64,000 bases of DNA. Origin: JBGPEQ01 sp050180895 (GTDB lineage: Bacteria; Pseudomonadota; Alphaproteobacteria; Dongiales; Dongiaceae). The stretch covers positions 108,820 through 172,819 of the forward strand of contig JBFXDS010000010.1 of the NCBI GenBank assembly GCA_050180895.1. The letters run 5' to 3'. Under the pieces are notes generated by a model that ran no database searches, was not told where the DNA came from, and saw nothing but the letters and a program-made list of their open reading frames with translations. The translations under genes were made by a program, and so were the position numbers. Shown in pieces: positions 15,599 through 23,942 of the stretch; position 1 is the first letter of the stretch, and every line of letters starts with the position of its first letter.

Positions 15599-17164
15599 AT
15601 GCGGCAATCACTGCCACGGCCCGCAGGCGGGCGCAGGGCCGGCGTACGAACCACGATCATGCTGGGATTCGTCGCCGTGCTGGCGATTTCCGGCGCAGCG
15701 CTGATCGGCATCTGGACCGAGGCGCGGCTGCTGCGCGGCGCGTACGACTCGCTGCGCGACGACGCGCTGCCCGCCATCTCCCGCCTGGAGGACCTGAAGA
15801 CCGTCAGCCACGCCTACATGCAGGCGGTCATCGCCCACGCCTATGCCGACATCTGGGCCGAGCGCTACGGCGGCGGGAGCGCCGGCGACCGCGAGGCGAC
15901 GCTGCGGGAGGTGCGGATCCGCGAGGCGCGGCTGCGCGATTCCGCAGCCGCCGTGGCGACGCTCGGCAACCTGCACCGCATGGGCATCGCCGGCGATCCG
16001 CGCGCGGAGATCGCCAGCAGCATCGACCTGTTCGTGGCGCAGGGCCAGAAGATCATCGACCTCGCCGACGGCGCCGGCCATGAGGAGGTACCGACCCTGG
16101 TCGAGAAGATGCGCTATGGGCACGCCTATCTCGGCAAGGTGGTGGAGGGCGTGATCCAGCAGAAACGCATCGACATCGCCGGCATCGACGATGCGGTGCG
16201 CACCGCGATCGACCGGGTGCTGCTCATCCTCGGCATCGCCGGCGCCATCGCCATCCCGCTGACCCTGCTGGTCGGCTGGTACATCGCCAACCGCATCGCG
16301 CGGCCGATCCAGCAGCTGCGCGACGCGGCCGAGCAGCTGGCCGAAGGGCGCTTCGAGGTGGCGGTGCCGGCCGCGCCCGGCAACGAGATCGGCGACCTCG
16401 CCAGTTCGTTCCACGAGATGGCGCGGCGGCTGCACCAGTCCATGGACGCGCTCGCGCGCCAGGAACGGCTGGCCGGCCTCGGCCAGGTCGCGGGCACCAT
16501 GAGCCACGAGCTGCGCAACCCGCTGGCCGTGCTGCGCGCGACGCTGGCCACGCTGCGCCGCCGCCTGAACCCCGATGCCGAGGAGGTGCAGCGCTCGCTC
16601 GCCCGCATGGACCGCAACATCGACCGCTGCACCGAGATTATCGCCGACCTGCACGACTTCGCCAACGGCGCCGAGGTGACGCGCGAGCCGACGCCGCTCG
16701 ACCCATGGCTCAACCATGTCCTCGACGAGCATGCCGTCAGCGGGCTGGTGACGGTGACGCGCGAGCTCGACAGCGGCGCGCTGGCGCTGATCGACCGGCA
16801 GCGGCTGCGGCGCGCGGTCCTCAACCTGATCGACAACGCCGTCGAGGCACTGACCGACATCGGCTGGAAGCCGCCGGCCGGCCGCGAGCGCCGCATCACC
16901 GTGCGCACCGAGCGGACCGAGGCGCGGGTCCGCCTGTCGATCGCCGACAGCGGTCCGGGAATTCCGCCCGACGTGCTGCCGCGCATCTTCGAGCCGCTGT
17001 TCACGACCAAGAGCTTCGGCGTCGGGCTCGGCCTGCCGCTGGTGCGGCAGATCATCGAGCAGCATGGCGGCACCATCGAGGTGGACACGCCGACCACGGG
17101 CGGCACGCGTTTCGTCATCCATCTGCAGCGCGCGGCGGAGAGCGCGGCGACGCTGGCGGCATGA
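15599..17164 (+). CDS. Sensor histidine kinase (orphan)
   Basis: A 521-residue inner-membrane kinase. Order: membrane segment near residues 20-40, a periplasmic helical sensor of about 160 residues, a second membrane segment (VLLILGIAGAIAIPLTLLVGWYI), a HAMP linker (RPIQQLRDAAEQLAEGRFEV), a dimerisation/phosphoacceptor helix with His in MSHELRNPLAVL, and an ATPase domain with NLIDNAVEAL, DSGPGIP and GVGLGLPLVRQI. This is a complete, active-looking kinase. No response regulator lies beside it, so its partner is elsewhere. The ATG at MRQSLPRP was chosen. Confidence 0.88.
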   Translation: MRQSLPRPAGGRRAGVRTTIMLGFVAVLAISGAALIGIWTEARLLRGAYDSLRDDALPAISRLEDLKTVSHAYMQAVIAHAYADIWAERYGGGSAGDREATLREVRIREARLRDSAAAVATLGNLHRMGIAGDPRAEIASSIDLFVAQGQKIIDLADGAGHEEVPTLVEKMRYGHAYLGKVVEGVIQQKRIDIAGIDDAVRTAIDRVLLILGIAGAIAIPLTLLVGWYIANRIARPIQQLRDAAEQLAEGRFEVAVPAAPGNEIGDLASSFHEMARRLHQSMDALARQERLAGLGQVAGTMSHELRNPLAVLRATLATLRRRLNPDAEEVQRSLARMDRNIDRCTEIIADLHDFANGAEVTREPTPLDPWLNHVLDEHAVSGLVTVTRELDSGALALIDRQRLRRAVLNLIDNAVEALTDIGWKPPAGRERRITVRTERTEARVRLSIADSGPGIPPDVLPRIFEPLFTTKSFGVGLGLPLVRQIIEQHGGTIEVDTPTTGGTRFVIHLQRAAESAATLAA

Positions 17165-17225
17165 TCCGATCCCTCAGGGACCACTGGAACTTCGTGCTTC
17201 AGGATCGATGTTGCATGCCCGCTTG

Positions 17226-17345
17226 TGCGTCCTTCCCCGGGTTAAACCCGGGGACCAGGCTCGGGATGAGGGGGAAGTCTTCTTGGCACGAAGAAAGGCC
17301 CTCATCCTGAGCCTGGTCCCCGGGTTTAACCCGGGGAAGGACGCA
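17226..17345. repeat. Composite palindromic repeat, 120 bp
   Basis: Ends match the 37-bp palindrome at 12030 (TGCGTCCTTCCCCGGGTT...), while the inside matches family D (CTCGGGATGAGG...CCTCATCCTGAGCC with GGCACGAAGAAA centre). It is a hybrid or nested form of the two families, downstream of the histidine kinase. Confidence 0.85.
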
Positions 17346-17681
17346 CCCCGTTGATCCAACCCTAAGGCCTAGGGCGGGCCGATGCGCAGGTGGGTGGTCG
17401 CGAGATGCACCTCGCGCAGGAACAGCAGGAGGGCGCCGATGAACGCCAGCATCGNNNNNNNNNNNNNNNNNNNNNNNNNNNNNNNNNNNNNNNNNNNNNN
17501 NNNNNNNNNNNNNNNNNNNNNNNNNNNNNNNNNNNNNNNNNNNNNNNNNNNNNNAACCCGGGGAAGGACGCACCCCGTTGATCCAACCCTAAGGCCTAGG
17601 GCGGGCCGATGCGCAGGTGGGTGGTCGCGAGATGCACCTCGCGCAGGAACAGCAGGAGGGCGCCGATGAACGCCAGCATCG
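17328..17681. other. Assembly gap (100 N) flanked by a 127-bp exact duplication
   Basis: The 127 bases 17328-17454 are identical to 17555-17681, on either side of N at 17455-17554. The copy includes part of the composite repeat and the 3' end of the DUF2721 gene. This is what unmerged overlapping contig ends look like, so the true sequence probably has one copy and no gap. The partial gene end left of the gap should not be counted as a second gene. Confidence 0.93.
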
Positions 17682-18036
17682 CCGCGACGAACAGCACCGC
17701 GATCGGCACCGCGAAGGCGGCGCGCACGAAGGCGCTGGCGAACAGGGCGACGATGACGCTGCACACCAGCAGCGCACAGAGGGCGCACAGGCCCATCGAT
17801 ACGTAGATCAGGCGGGCGCGGCGCGCCTGCACCTTCAGCTCGTAGCGCAGCGACTCCTGGTCCGCCGAGAGAGCCGCCTCGTAACGCGCCTCGAGCGCCC
17901 GCGCGCGGTCGACCGTGCGCGCCAGCCGGTTGGTGAGCACGCCCAGCATGGCGCCGACGCCGGTGAGCAGGAAGACCGGCGCGACCGAGAGCTGGATGAC
18001 ATGGCCGATCGAGCTGACTTCGACGAGGGGTTCCAT
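17596..18036 (-). CDS. DUF2721 family membrane protein
   Basis: A 146-residue protein with three hydrophobic segments: an N-terminal one (LSVAPVFLLTGVGAMLGVLTNRLARTVDRARAL, the family signature), then two near the C terminus. A basic/acidic helical linker separates them. The start at MEPLVEVSS fits relatives; the longer frame upstream overlaps the divergent arsR operator. The family has no known function. Its 3' end is duplicated across the assembly gap, but the copy given here is complete. Confidence 0.85.
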   Translation of the reverse strand: MEPLVEVSSIGHVIQLSVAPVFLLTGVGAMLGVLTNRLARTVDRARALEARYEAALSADQESLRYELKVQARRARLIYVSMGLCALCALLVCSVIVALFASAFVRAAFAVPIAVLFVAAMLAFIGALLLFLREVHLATTHLRIGPP

Positions 18037-18116
18037 CGCGTCCCAACCCTTCGACTCGCGCCGAGGAGCAGAATCCGAATTTCGGCGGCCGTCAATCTCC
18101 GAACCTTTGACATATC

Positions 18117-18150
18117 TGTAAGTCATGACTAATATAAGTAATGACTTACA
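18117..18150. promoter_or_regulatory. ArsR-type operator, TGTAAGTCAT-N14-ATGACTTACA
   Basis: Perfect 10-bp inverted arms (18117-18126 and 18141-18150). The right arm includes the arsR start codon itself (ATG at 18141), so bound regulator would cover the start of its own gene and the -10 region toward the divergent DUF2721 gene. Confidence 0.75.
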
Positions 18151-18455
18151 AACAGGCGTTGGCCGCCCTCTCCGATCCGACCCGGCGCGCGGTGTTCGAG
18201 CGCGTGATCAAGGCGCCGCGGTCGGTGGGCGAGATCGCCCGCGGCCTGCCGATCAGCCGGCCGGCCGTCTCGCAGCATCTCCGGGTGCTGCGCGACGCCG
18301 GCCTCGTCCAGGAGCAGCGGGACGGGACGCGGCGGATCTACAGCGCCGACGCCAAGGCCCTGGGCGAGCTGCGCGCCTATGTCGACGAGATGTGGCACGC
18401 CGCGCTGGGCAGGTTCGCCGCGGCCGCCGACAAGCACGAAGGGAAGAAGCGATGA
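18141..18455 (+). CDS. ArsR-family transcriptional regulator
   Basis: A 104-residue winged-helix repressor of the ArsR/SmtB superfamily: LAALSDPTRRAVFERVIKAPRSVGEIARGLPISRPAVSQHLRVLRDAGLVQEQRDGTRRIY. No cysteine metal site is present, consistent with the SRPBCC-partner subgroup rather than metal sensors. Its stop overlaps the start of an SRPBCC gene (ATGA), the usual pairing for this group. A perfect 10-bp inverted repeat covers its start codon, indicating autoregulation. Confidence 0.93.
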   Translation: MTYKQALAALSDPTRRAVFERVIKAPRSVGEIARGLPISRPAVSQHLRVLRDAGLVQEQRDGTRRIYSADAKALGELRAYVDEMWHAALGRFAAAADKHEGKKR

Positions 18456-18931
18456 CGGAGAACGCCGAGGTCCTGGGCTTTGCCGTGCCGCCCGTGGTGA
18501 AGACGGTGACGGTGCGCTGTCCGGTCGAGGCGGCGTTCCGGCGCTTCGCCGAGGACATCGCGGCCTGGTGGCCGCTGGACACCCATCGCCTCGGCCCCGA
18601 TGCGCGGGGCTGCGCCATCGAGGGCCGCGTCGGCGGCCGCGTGTTCGAGCGCGACGCCGGCGGGGCCGAGACCCTGTGGGGGATCGTGCAGCTCTGGGAG
18701 CCGCCGCACCGGCTCGCCTTCACCTGGCAGGTCAACGTCGCGCCGGAGCAGGCGCAGCGCATCGAGGTGACGTTCACGCCCGTGGCCGCGGGCACGCGCG
18801 TCACGCTGACTCATTCCGGCTGGGAGAAGCTCGGGGCGGCCGGCGCCGCCCGGCGCGACAACTACGACAAGGGATGGGCCATGGTGTTCGAGCAGCGCTT
18901 CGCCGACTATGCCAACGCGGCGGGCGGGTAG
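18452..18931 (+). CDS. SRPBCC (AHSA1-like) domain protein
   Basis: A 159-residue START-like protein of the activator-of-Hsp90-ATPase-1-like (AHSA1) group, with the hydrophobic-cavity fold: VRCPVEAAFRRFAEDIAAWWPL, GGRVFERD..GAETLWGIVQLWEPPHRLAFTWQV, and the C-terminal GWEKLG...YDKGWAMVFEQRFADYA helix. Such proteins, coupled to ArsR regulators, are thought to bind small hydrophobic ligands; no ligand is known. It is translated in overlap with arsR and presumably controlled by it. Confidence 0.9.
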   Translation: MTENAEVLGFAVPPVVKTVTVRCPVEAAFRRFAEDIAAWWPLDTHRLGPDARGCAIEGRVGGRVFERDAGGAETLWGIVQLWEPPHRLAFTWQVNVAPEQAQRIEVTFTPVAAGTRVTLTHSGWEKLGAAGAARRDNYDKGWAMVFEQRFADYANAAGG

Positions 18932-18995
18932 CGCCGCTATCCCAGAGCTATCCCAGATAAGTCATTCGTTGCAGTCCACGAACGGACAAGCGCCG

Positions 18996-19078
18996 TGCGT
19001 CCTTCGACAGGCTCAGGATGAGGAGCTTTCTTTCTGCCATGAAGATTGTCCCTCATCCTGAGCCTGTCGAAGGACGCA
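18996..19078. repeat. Family D palindromic repeat, copy 3
   Basis: 83 bp, same arms (TGCGTCCTTCGACAGGCTCA) and a centre reading TTTCTGCCATGAAGA. It lies between the convergent SRPBCC and GNAT genes. Confidence 0.92.
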
Positions 19079-19136
19079 CCCCGGCGATGCAGGCGATGCA
19101 CATGTCCGGTGTCGCGCGGACAGCGACGAATCCTCC

Positions 19137-19703
19137 TCACGAAACCGCCGTCAGGTCGTGGCGCATGATCGGGCGGTGCGGCGCGCGGCGGGCCACCACC
19201 GTAAAGCCGGCGCGCGCGAAGGTCGAGGCGATGCCGGTATAGAGATTCGCCGTGCTGCCGGGCGCGCCGGTGTCGACCGGATAGGCCTCGAGCGCCGGCG
19301 CCCCGGCTTGCTTCGCGGCCGTCACCGCCGCCGCGATCAGCGCCGCCGTGACGCCGCGCCGGCGATAGCCGCGGCGCACATAGAAGCAGGAGAGCGACCA
19401 GACCGGCCGGTCGTCCACCGGCGGGAAGCGCGGGCCCCGGTCGAGCCATGGCAGCGCCGCCCGCGGCGTGAGCTGGCACCAGCCGACGGCGCGGTCGCCG
19501 TCGAAGGCGAGCAGGCCCGGCGGCGGGCCGCGCTTCACCAATCGCCGGAACGCCGCCTTGTTCTCGGCCCGCGGCCGCCTGTGATAGGCGGCGCCGAGCC
19601 GCCAGTACACGCACCAGCAGCCGTTGGAGGCGCCGGCCTTGCCGAACAGATCCTCCAGCGCCGGCCACAGCCCGGGCGTGAGCGGACGGACGGTGAGCTT
19701 CAT
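19137..19703 (-). CDS. GNAT-family N-acetyltransferase
   Basis: A 188-residue acetyltransferase. The acetyl-CoA pyrophosphate-binding motif reads RRGYRRRGVTAALIAAAV after the beta-4 strand VWSLSCFYV, which is the diagnostic Q/RxxGxG/A region. An N-terminal CWCVYWRLG segment is typical of one uncharacterised GNAT subfamily. Its start overlaps the stop of ecm by 4 bases (ATGA), so it is translationally coupled to the mutase. Substrate unknown. Confidence 0.87.
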   Translation of the reverse strand: MKLTVRPLTPGLWPALEDLFGKAGASNGCWCVYWRLGAAYHRRPRAENKAAFRRLVKRGPPPGLLAFDGDRAVGWCQLTPRAALPWLDRGPRFPPVDDRPVWSLSCFYVRRGYRRRGVTAALIAAAVTAAKQAGAPALEAYPVDTGAPGSTANLYTGIASTFARAGFTVVARRAPHRPIMRHDLTAVS

Positions 19704-21709
19704 GCCGCCTTGCCGCCGGTTCCCTCCACGACGTCGAGGATCTCGCGCATGATCTGCGTCAGGTCGAAGTCCTTGGGCGTGTAGACGCGGGCGACGCCCG
19801 CGGCCTCGAGGCGGGCGGCGTCCTCGGCCGGGATGATGCCGCCGACGATGACGGGCACATGGCCGAGGCCGGCGCTCTTCAGGCGCGTGAGCACGTCCTC
19901 CACCAAGGTCACGTGGGAGCCCGAGAGGATCGAGAGACCGACGACATGGGCGCCCTCCTTGGCGGCGGCGGCGGCGATCTGCGCCGGCGTCAGACGGATG
20001 CCGTCATAGATCACCTCGAAGCCGCAGTCGCGGGCGCGCACGGCGACCTGCTCGGCGCCATTGGAGTGGCCGTCGAGGCCAGGCTTGCCGACCAGCATCC
20101 TGAGGCGGCCGCCGAGTCTCTGCGACACCTCGTCGACGCGCGCGCGCAGCTCGGCCAGGCTGTTGCTGCCGGAGGGCGCGGCGCCGGCGCGGGCGATGCC
20201 GGTGGGCGCGCGGTACTCGCCGTAGATCGCGCGCAGGGCGGCGGCCCACTCGCCGGTGGTGACCGACGCGTGGGCGCAGGCGATCGAGGGCGCCATGACG
20301 TTGCGGCCCTCCTTGGCGGCGCGGGCGAGCTCGGAGAGCGCGAACTTCACCTCACCCTCGTCGCGGCCGGTGCGCCAGGCCTGCAGGCTGGCGATCTGCG
20401 CCGCCTCGGCCGCCGGATCGACGGCGAGGAAGCCGCCGTCGCCGCCGGCGGTGAGCGGCGAGGGCGCGGACTCCTGGTATTTGTTGACGCCGACGACCAC
20501 CTGCTCGCCGGCCTCGATGGCAGCGACGCGCCGCGCGTTGGATTCGACGAGCTGCTGCTTCATGTAGCCGGAATCGACGGCGGGAATGGCGCCGCCCATG
20601 GCCTCGATGTGCGCCAGTTCCGCCTTCGCCGCCGCGCACAGCTCCGCCACCTTGGCGGCGACGACGGGCGAGCCGGCGAAGAGATCGTCGAACTCCAAGA
20701 GGTCGGTCTCCTCGGTGACGATCTGCTGCAGGCGGATCGACCATTGCTGGTCCCACGGCCGCGGCAGGCCGAGCGCCTCGTTCCAGGCCGGGAGCTGGAC
20801 GGCGCGGGCGCGCGCATCCTTCGACAGCACCACGGCCAGCATCTCCAGCAGGATGCGGTAGACGTTGTTCTCCGGCTGCTGCTCGGTGAGGCCGAGGGAA
20901 TTCACCTGCACGCCGTAGCGGAAGCGGCGCAGCTTCTCGTCGGTCACCTGCCAGCGCTCGCGGCAGAGCTCGTCCCACAGCACGGCGAAGGCGCGCATCT
21001 TGCACATCTCCGTGACGAAGCGCAGGCCGGCATTGACGAAGAAGGAGAGGCGGCCGATCACCTGCGGCAGCTCGGCGGCGGGCACCTGGCCCGTGGCCTT
21101 GACCGCGTCGATGACGGCGATCGCCGTCGCCAGGGTGAAGGCCAGCTCCTGCACGGGCGTGGCGCCCGCCTCCTGCAGATGGTAGGAGCAGACGTTGATC
21201 GGGTTCCACTTCGGCACCTCGCGGCAGGCGAAGGCGATCACGTCGGCGGTCAGCTTCAGGCTCGCCTGCGGCGGGAAGATGTGGGTGCCGCGCGAGAGAT
21301 ACTCCTTGACGATGTCGTTCTGCACCGTGCCCGCGAGGTCGCGGCGCTGCGCGCCCTGCCGCTCGGCGGCGGCGATATAGAGCGCCAGCAGCCAGGGCGC
21401 CGTGGCGTTGATGGTCATCGAGGTGTTCATGCGGGCGAGCGGGATGCCCTCGAAGAGCGCCTGCATGTCGCCGAGATGGCCGATGGGCACGCCGACCTTG
21501 CCGACCTCGCCCTTGGCCAGGGGATGGTCGGCGTCGTAGCCGGTCTGGGTCGGCAGGTCGAAGGCGACGGACAGGCCGGTCTGCCCGCGCGCCAGGTTGG
21601 TGCGGTAGAGCGCGTTCGAGGCCGCCGCCGAGGAATGGCCCGAATAGGTGCGGATCAGCCAGGGCGGATCGCGCGGGCGGGGACGAGATGGGGTCGTCTC
21701 GCTTGACAT
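19700..21709 (-). CDS. ecm: Ethylmalonyl-CoA mutase
   Basis: Ecm converts (2R)-ethylmalonyl-CoA to (2S)-methylsuccinyl-CoA with adenosylcobalamin, a signature step of the ethylmalonyl-CoA pathway. The 669-residue single-chain protein has the TIM-barrel mutase domain (YSGHSSAAASNALYRTNLARGQTGLSVAFDLPTQTGYDADH at the N terminus) and a C-terminal B12 domain (about 540-665) with the DxHxxG cobalamin-histidine motif in KPGLDGHSNGAEQ. The active-site start and single-chain form match Ecm/MeaA rather than heterodimeric methylmalonyl-CoA mutase. A 13-bp motif shared with ccr lies 51 bases upstream; a GNAT gene overlaps its end. Confidence 0.92.
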   Translation of the reverse strand: MSSETTPSRPRPRDPPWLIRTYSGHSSAAASNALYRTNLARGQTGLSVAFDLPTQTGYDADHPLAKGEVGKVGVPIGHLGDMQALFEGIPLARMNTSMTINATAPWLLALYIAAAERQGAQRRDLAGTVQNDIVKEYLSRGTHIFPPQASLKLTADVIAFACREVPKWNPINVCSYHLQEAGATPVQELAFTLATAIAVIDAVKATGQVPAAELPQVIGRLSFFVNAGLRFVTEMCKMRAFAVLWDELCRERWQVTDEKLRRFRYGVQVNSLGLTEQQPENNVYRILLEMLAVVLSKDARARAVQLPAWNEALGLPRPWDQQWSIRLQQIVTEETDLLEFDDLFAGSPVVAAKVAELCAAAKAELAHIEAMGGAIPAVDSGYMKQQLVESNARRVAAIEAGEQVVVGVNKYQESAPSPLTAGGDGGFLAVDPAAEAAQIASLQAWRTGRDEGEVKFALSELARAAKEGRNVMAPSIACAHASVTTGEWAAALRAIYGEYRAPTGIARAGAAPSGSNSLAELRARVDEVSQRLGGRLRMLVGKPGLDGHSNGAEQVAVRARDCGFEVIYDGIRLTPAQIAAAAAKEGAHVVGLSILSGSHVTLVEDVLTRLKSAGLGHVPVIVGGIIPAEDAARLEAAGVARVYTPKDFDLTQIMREILDVVEGTGGKAA

Positions 21710-21759
21710 CGATACCTAAGGGAACCGTCAACAGCCGAGGCGTAGGCTATGCGCATTTC

Positions 21760-21775
21760 ATTGTGCATCGCAATA
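21760..21775. promoter_or_regulatory. Shared motif ATTGTGCATCGCAATA upstream of ecm
   Basis: Carries the 13-mer TTGTGCA-TC-GCAA found also before ccr and a membrane-protein gene. It lies 51 bases upstream of the ecm start codon, at promoter distance. Confidence 0.55.
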
Positions 21776-22114
21776 GAGGTCGAGACACGCAATGGCGGCC
21801 ACAAATGCGGCCGAATACGTCAAGTTGTCGATTCTGCGGACGGCTTGGTCCTGGTCAGGCACTGCTCCCGCGCGATCCAGCGGCCGATGATGCACGCGAT
21901 GGTCAGGACGGCGCGGCCGATCTTCTGCTGTCGTTTGCGTTCCGCCGCCGTTGTTATCGTCCGCCGGCGTGAGTCCGTCCGGCTCCGGTCCTGTTTTATC
22001 TGCCGTGCCCGCGGCTACTGCTAGTAACGTAAGTCAAGCCGGCATGAGGCGACAGAACACTCACTGCTTGCAGGCGTGCGGCAGTCGCTGATCGCGACAA
22101 AAATCGGCGAGGCA
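21776..22114. other. Intergenic stretch between ecm and higA
   Basis: No convincing gene. Short frames exist on both strands but lack good starts or recognisable sequence. The ecm-proximal end (21710-21775) holds its promoter region; the remainder shows nothing I can identify. Confidence 0.5.
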
Positions 22115-22423
22115 TCACGCGGCCGCGCGAATGCGGCGCGCCCGCATGATCCGCTCCCGTTCGCGCGGTGAGTGCATCGCTTCCCACAGGTCGGTGCGTC
22201 GCTGCACGTTCAGCCAGAAATCGGGACTGTTGCCGAACACCCGCGCGAGGATGAGCGCCGTCGCCGCCGTCACGTTCCGCCGATCATTGCACAGCTCGTT
22301 GACATGCTTGCGCTGGACCCCCATGGCCTCGGCCAGCGCGCCTTGCGTCAGCCCCAGCGGCTGCATGAACTCTTCGACAAGAATCTCGCCGACTGTCGCC
22401 GGCTTGCGCTTTGTCGTCAGCAT
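22115..22423 (-). CDS. higA: HigA-type antitoxin (HTH)
   Basis: A 102-residue Xre-family helix-turn-helix protein: PATVGEILVEEFMQPLGLTQGALAEAMGVQRKHVNELCNDRRNVTAATALILARVFGNSPDFWLNVQRRTDLWEA, the classic HigA layout. It neutralises HigB and represses the operon. It starts 13 bases downstream of the toxin gene; toxin-first order is typical of higBA. The ATG beginning MLTTKRKPA was chosen. A palindromic operator lies before the toxin gene. Confidence 0.93.
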   Translation of the reverse strand: MLTTKRKPATVGEILVEEFMQPLGLTQGALAEAMGVQRKHVNELCNDRRNVTAATALILARVFGNSPDFWLNVQRRTDLWEAMHSPRERERIMRARRIRAAA

Positions 22424-22436
22424 GGTTTGCCTCACT

Positions 22437-22733
22437 TCACTTGTAGCTGTGGTCGTCGAGATAGACGTCCGTGGCTTCACCGCGACTGCCGTCCCACTGA
22501 AAGACCAGCCGCCATTGCTTGTTGACGCGGATCGAATGGAACCCCGCCAGATTGCCGCGCAGCTTCTCGAAATGATTGCTGGGCGGCACGCGCAAGTCCT
22601 GATCGGTGGTCGCGTCGTCGATCATCTGGAGCTTCCGAAACAGGCGGCTTTCAAGATCGGGAGGGATGTTCCGCGATCGGATATCCTCGACGAAGAAAGC
22701 ACGCAGCCACTCGTCCCGAAAGCTCACGATCAT
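22437..22733 (-). CDS. higB: HigB-type toxin (RelE/ParE fold)
   Basis: A 98-residue type II toxin of the RelE superfamily, HigB branch: MIVSFRDEWLRAFFVEDIRSRNIPPDLESRLFRKLQMIDDATTDQDLRVPPSNHFEKLRGNLAGFHSIRVNKQWRLVFQWD ends in the conserved RVNxQWRxxF strand. HigB proteins cut mRNA on the ribosome. It heads the higBA operon. The gene appears intact with no frameshift, so the pair is likely functional. Confidence 0.93.
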   Translation of the reverse strand: MIVSFRDEWLRAFFVEDIRSRNIPPDLESRLFRKLQMIDDATTDQDLRVPPSNHFEKLRGNLAGFHSIRVNKQWRLVFQWDGSRGEATDVYLDDHSYK

Positions 22734-22757
22734 GCGGCGGCTCCGACTCTGCGTATA

Positions 22758-22776
22758 TGTACCACTCTATGGTACA
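22758..22776 (-). promoter_or_regulatory. higBA operator TGTACCA-N5-TGGTACA
   Basis: Perfect 7-bp inverted repeat 24 bases upstream of the toxin start. On the minus strand it lies between a TTGCGC element and a TACATA element about 17 bases apart, so a bound HigA would sit across the promoter. Confidence 0.65.
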
Positions 22777-23081
22777 ATGCGCAAGCCGTCCGCGCCGGAG
22801 GAGCACTCTTGCTCACTCCGAGCCTTGTCGGCCTGGCAGGCTCTGCCAGGCCGGCGGCAGCCGGCCGATGTGCTGTTCGAGCGCCGGCCCATCGCGCGCA
22901 ATGTGAACTTGGGTTCGTCACAACTCCTGAACAGGCGCGGATCAGCCGGGGGGATCGCGGGGGCGGCTCGTCGGTTGCGGGGTTGCGGTCGCCCATGCGC
23001 CTCCCGCCGGTGCGAGACTTCATCGGTGCGATCGGTTACGCTCCTCCTGTTGTGCACTGCAACACAAGGATCGACGAGGCG
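22777..23081. other. Intergenic region upstream of membrane protein gene
   Basis: Contains a perfect 10-bp hairpin, GGCCTGGCAG-GCT-CTGCCAGGCC (22830-22852), and at its right end TTGTGCACTGCAACACAA (23050-23067), which includes the 13-mer TTGTGCA-CT-GCAA seen before ecm and ccr. No gene is apparent. Confidence 0.6.
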
Positions 23082-23942
23082 ATGAGAAACCAGCTGCCGG
23101 GAACCTCGGCTCCGCCGGCCGTCATGCCGCCGGCCCCGCAACTGGCGCTGGAGGCCTATTGGCTGCTCAGGCGGCATGCGGGGGTCTATGCCGGCCAAGT
23201 GCTGGCGCTGGCGGCGGTCTGCTGGCTCGCGCTGATCGTGGTCGGCATCGTCTTCGACCTGGGGACGGCGCACGCCAGCATCGAGTTCCGGATCGTCTTC
23301 CTGCAGGCGACCTACATCGCGGCCTTCGTCGCCGTTCTGGTGCTCGGCGGCACCGCGATCTTCATCAGCTGCCAGCGCGCGATTGTGCTGGACCGGCCCC
23401 CCGCCGTCCGCGACGCGCTGAGGCTTCGGCCGTCCGATCGCCGCGTGCTGCGGGGGGTGTGCGTGTACTGGCTCGTCGTGCATCTGGTGCCGACGGTTGT
23501 CGTCAACGGCGCCTACATCGCGCAGGCGCTCGGCCTGCCGTTCCTGCAGATGCCGAAGGCGGTCGCATTCGCGTTCTACTGGGGCTGGGTGCTGGCGACC
23601 GCGCCGCTCGTCGTGCTGAGCCTGCCGATCACGCTGTTCGAGGCCGCGGCGGACCCGCTGGCGGAGGGGCGGCGTCGGCTGGACGGCAATATCGGCCGGA
23701 TGGTCGTCGCCTCGGCCCTCGCCTTTGCGCCGATCGCGATCGTCGATATCGCGCTCGAGCTGCTCCAGGATGCCTACGCGTCCGCCGACGAGGGCACGAG
23801 GCTGCTCCTCGATGTCCTCGCCATGCCGCTCCTGCAGGCCGCCAGCTCGCTGGCCACGATCCTGGTGATGTCGGCGCTGGTCGCCGCGGTCTATCTGCGC
23901 CTGTCGCCGCGGCTCGATAGCGTGTACCGCGTGTTCGATTAG
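23082..23942 (+). CDS. Hypothetical multi-pass membrane protein
   Basis: A 286-residue protein with about six hydrophobic segments (for example VLALAAVCWLALIVVGIVF, ATYIAAFVAVLVLGGTAIFI, GWVLATAPLVVLSLPITLF) and no recognisable family. The soluble N terminus is Pro/Ala-rich. The frame stays open far upstream because of high GC; the ATG at MRNQLPGTS is the first plausible start and no good Shine-Dalgarno is seen. The shared TTGTGCA-CT-GCAA motif 15 bases upstream suggests common control with the ethylmalonyl-CoA pathway genes. Function unknown; a transport or envelope role is only a guess. Confidence 0.6.
   Translation: MRNQLPGTSAPPAVMPPAPQLALEAYWLLRRHAGVYAGQVLALAAVCWLALIVVGIVFDLGTAHASIEFRIVFLQATYIAAFVAVLVLGGTAIFISCQRAIVLDRPPAVRDALRLRPSDRRVLRGVCVYWLVVHLVPTVVVNGAYIAQALGLPFLQMPKAVAFAFYWGWVLATAPLVVLSLPITLFEAAADPLAEGRRRLDGNIGRMVVASALAFAPIAIVDIALELLQDAYASADEGTRLLLDVLAMPLLQAASSLATILVMSALVAAVYLRLSPRLDSVYRVFD

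Noticed and set aside
17369..17454. A second, partial DUF2721 gene
   Set aside because: Identical to the end of the real gene and part of the 127-bp overlap beside the N gap.
19700..21709. Methylmalonyl-CoA mutase
   Set aside because: The N-terminal sequence (YSGHSSAAASNALYRTNLARGQ) and its setting with ccr and mcd fit ethylmalonyl-CoA mutase better.
21776..22114. Small genes between ecm and higA
   Set aside because: Short open frames lack plausible starts, ribosome-binding sites or recognisable sequence.
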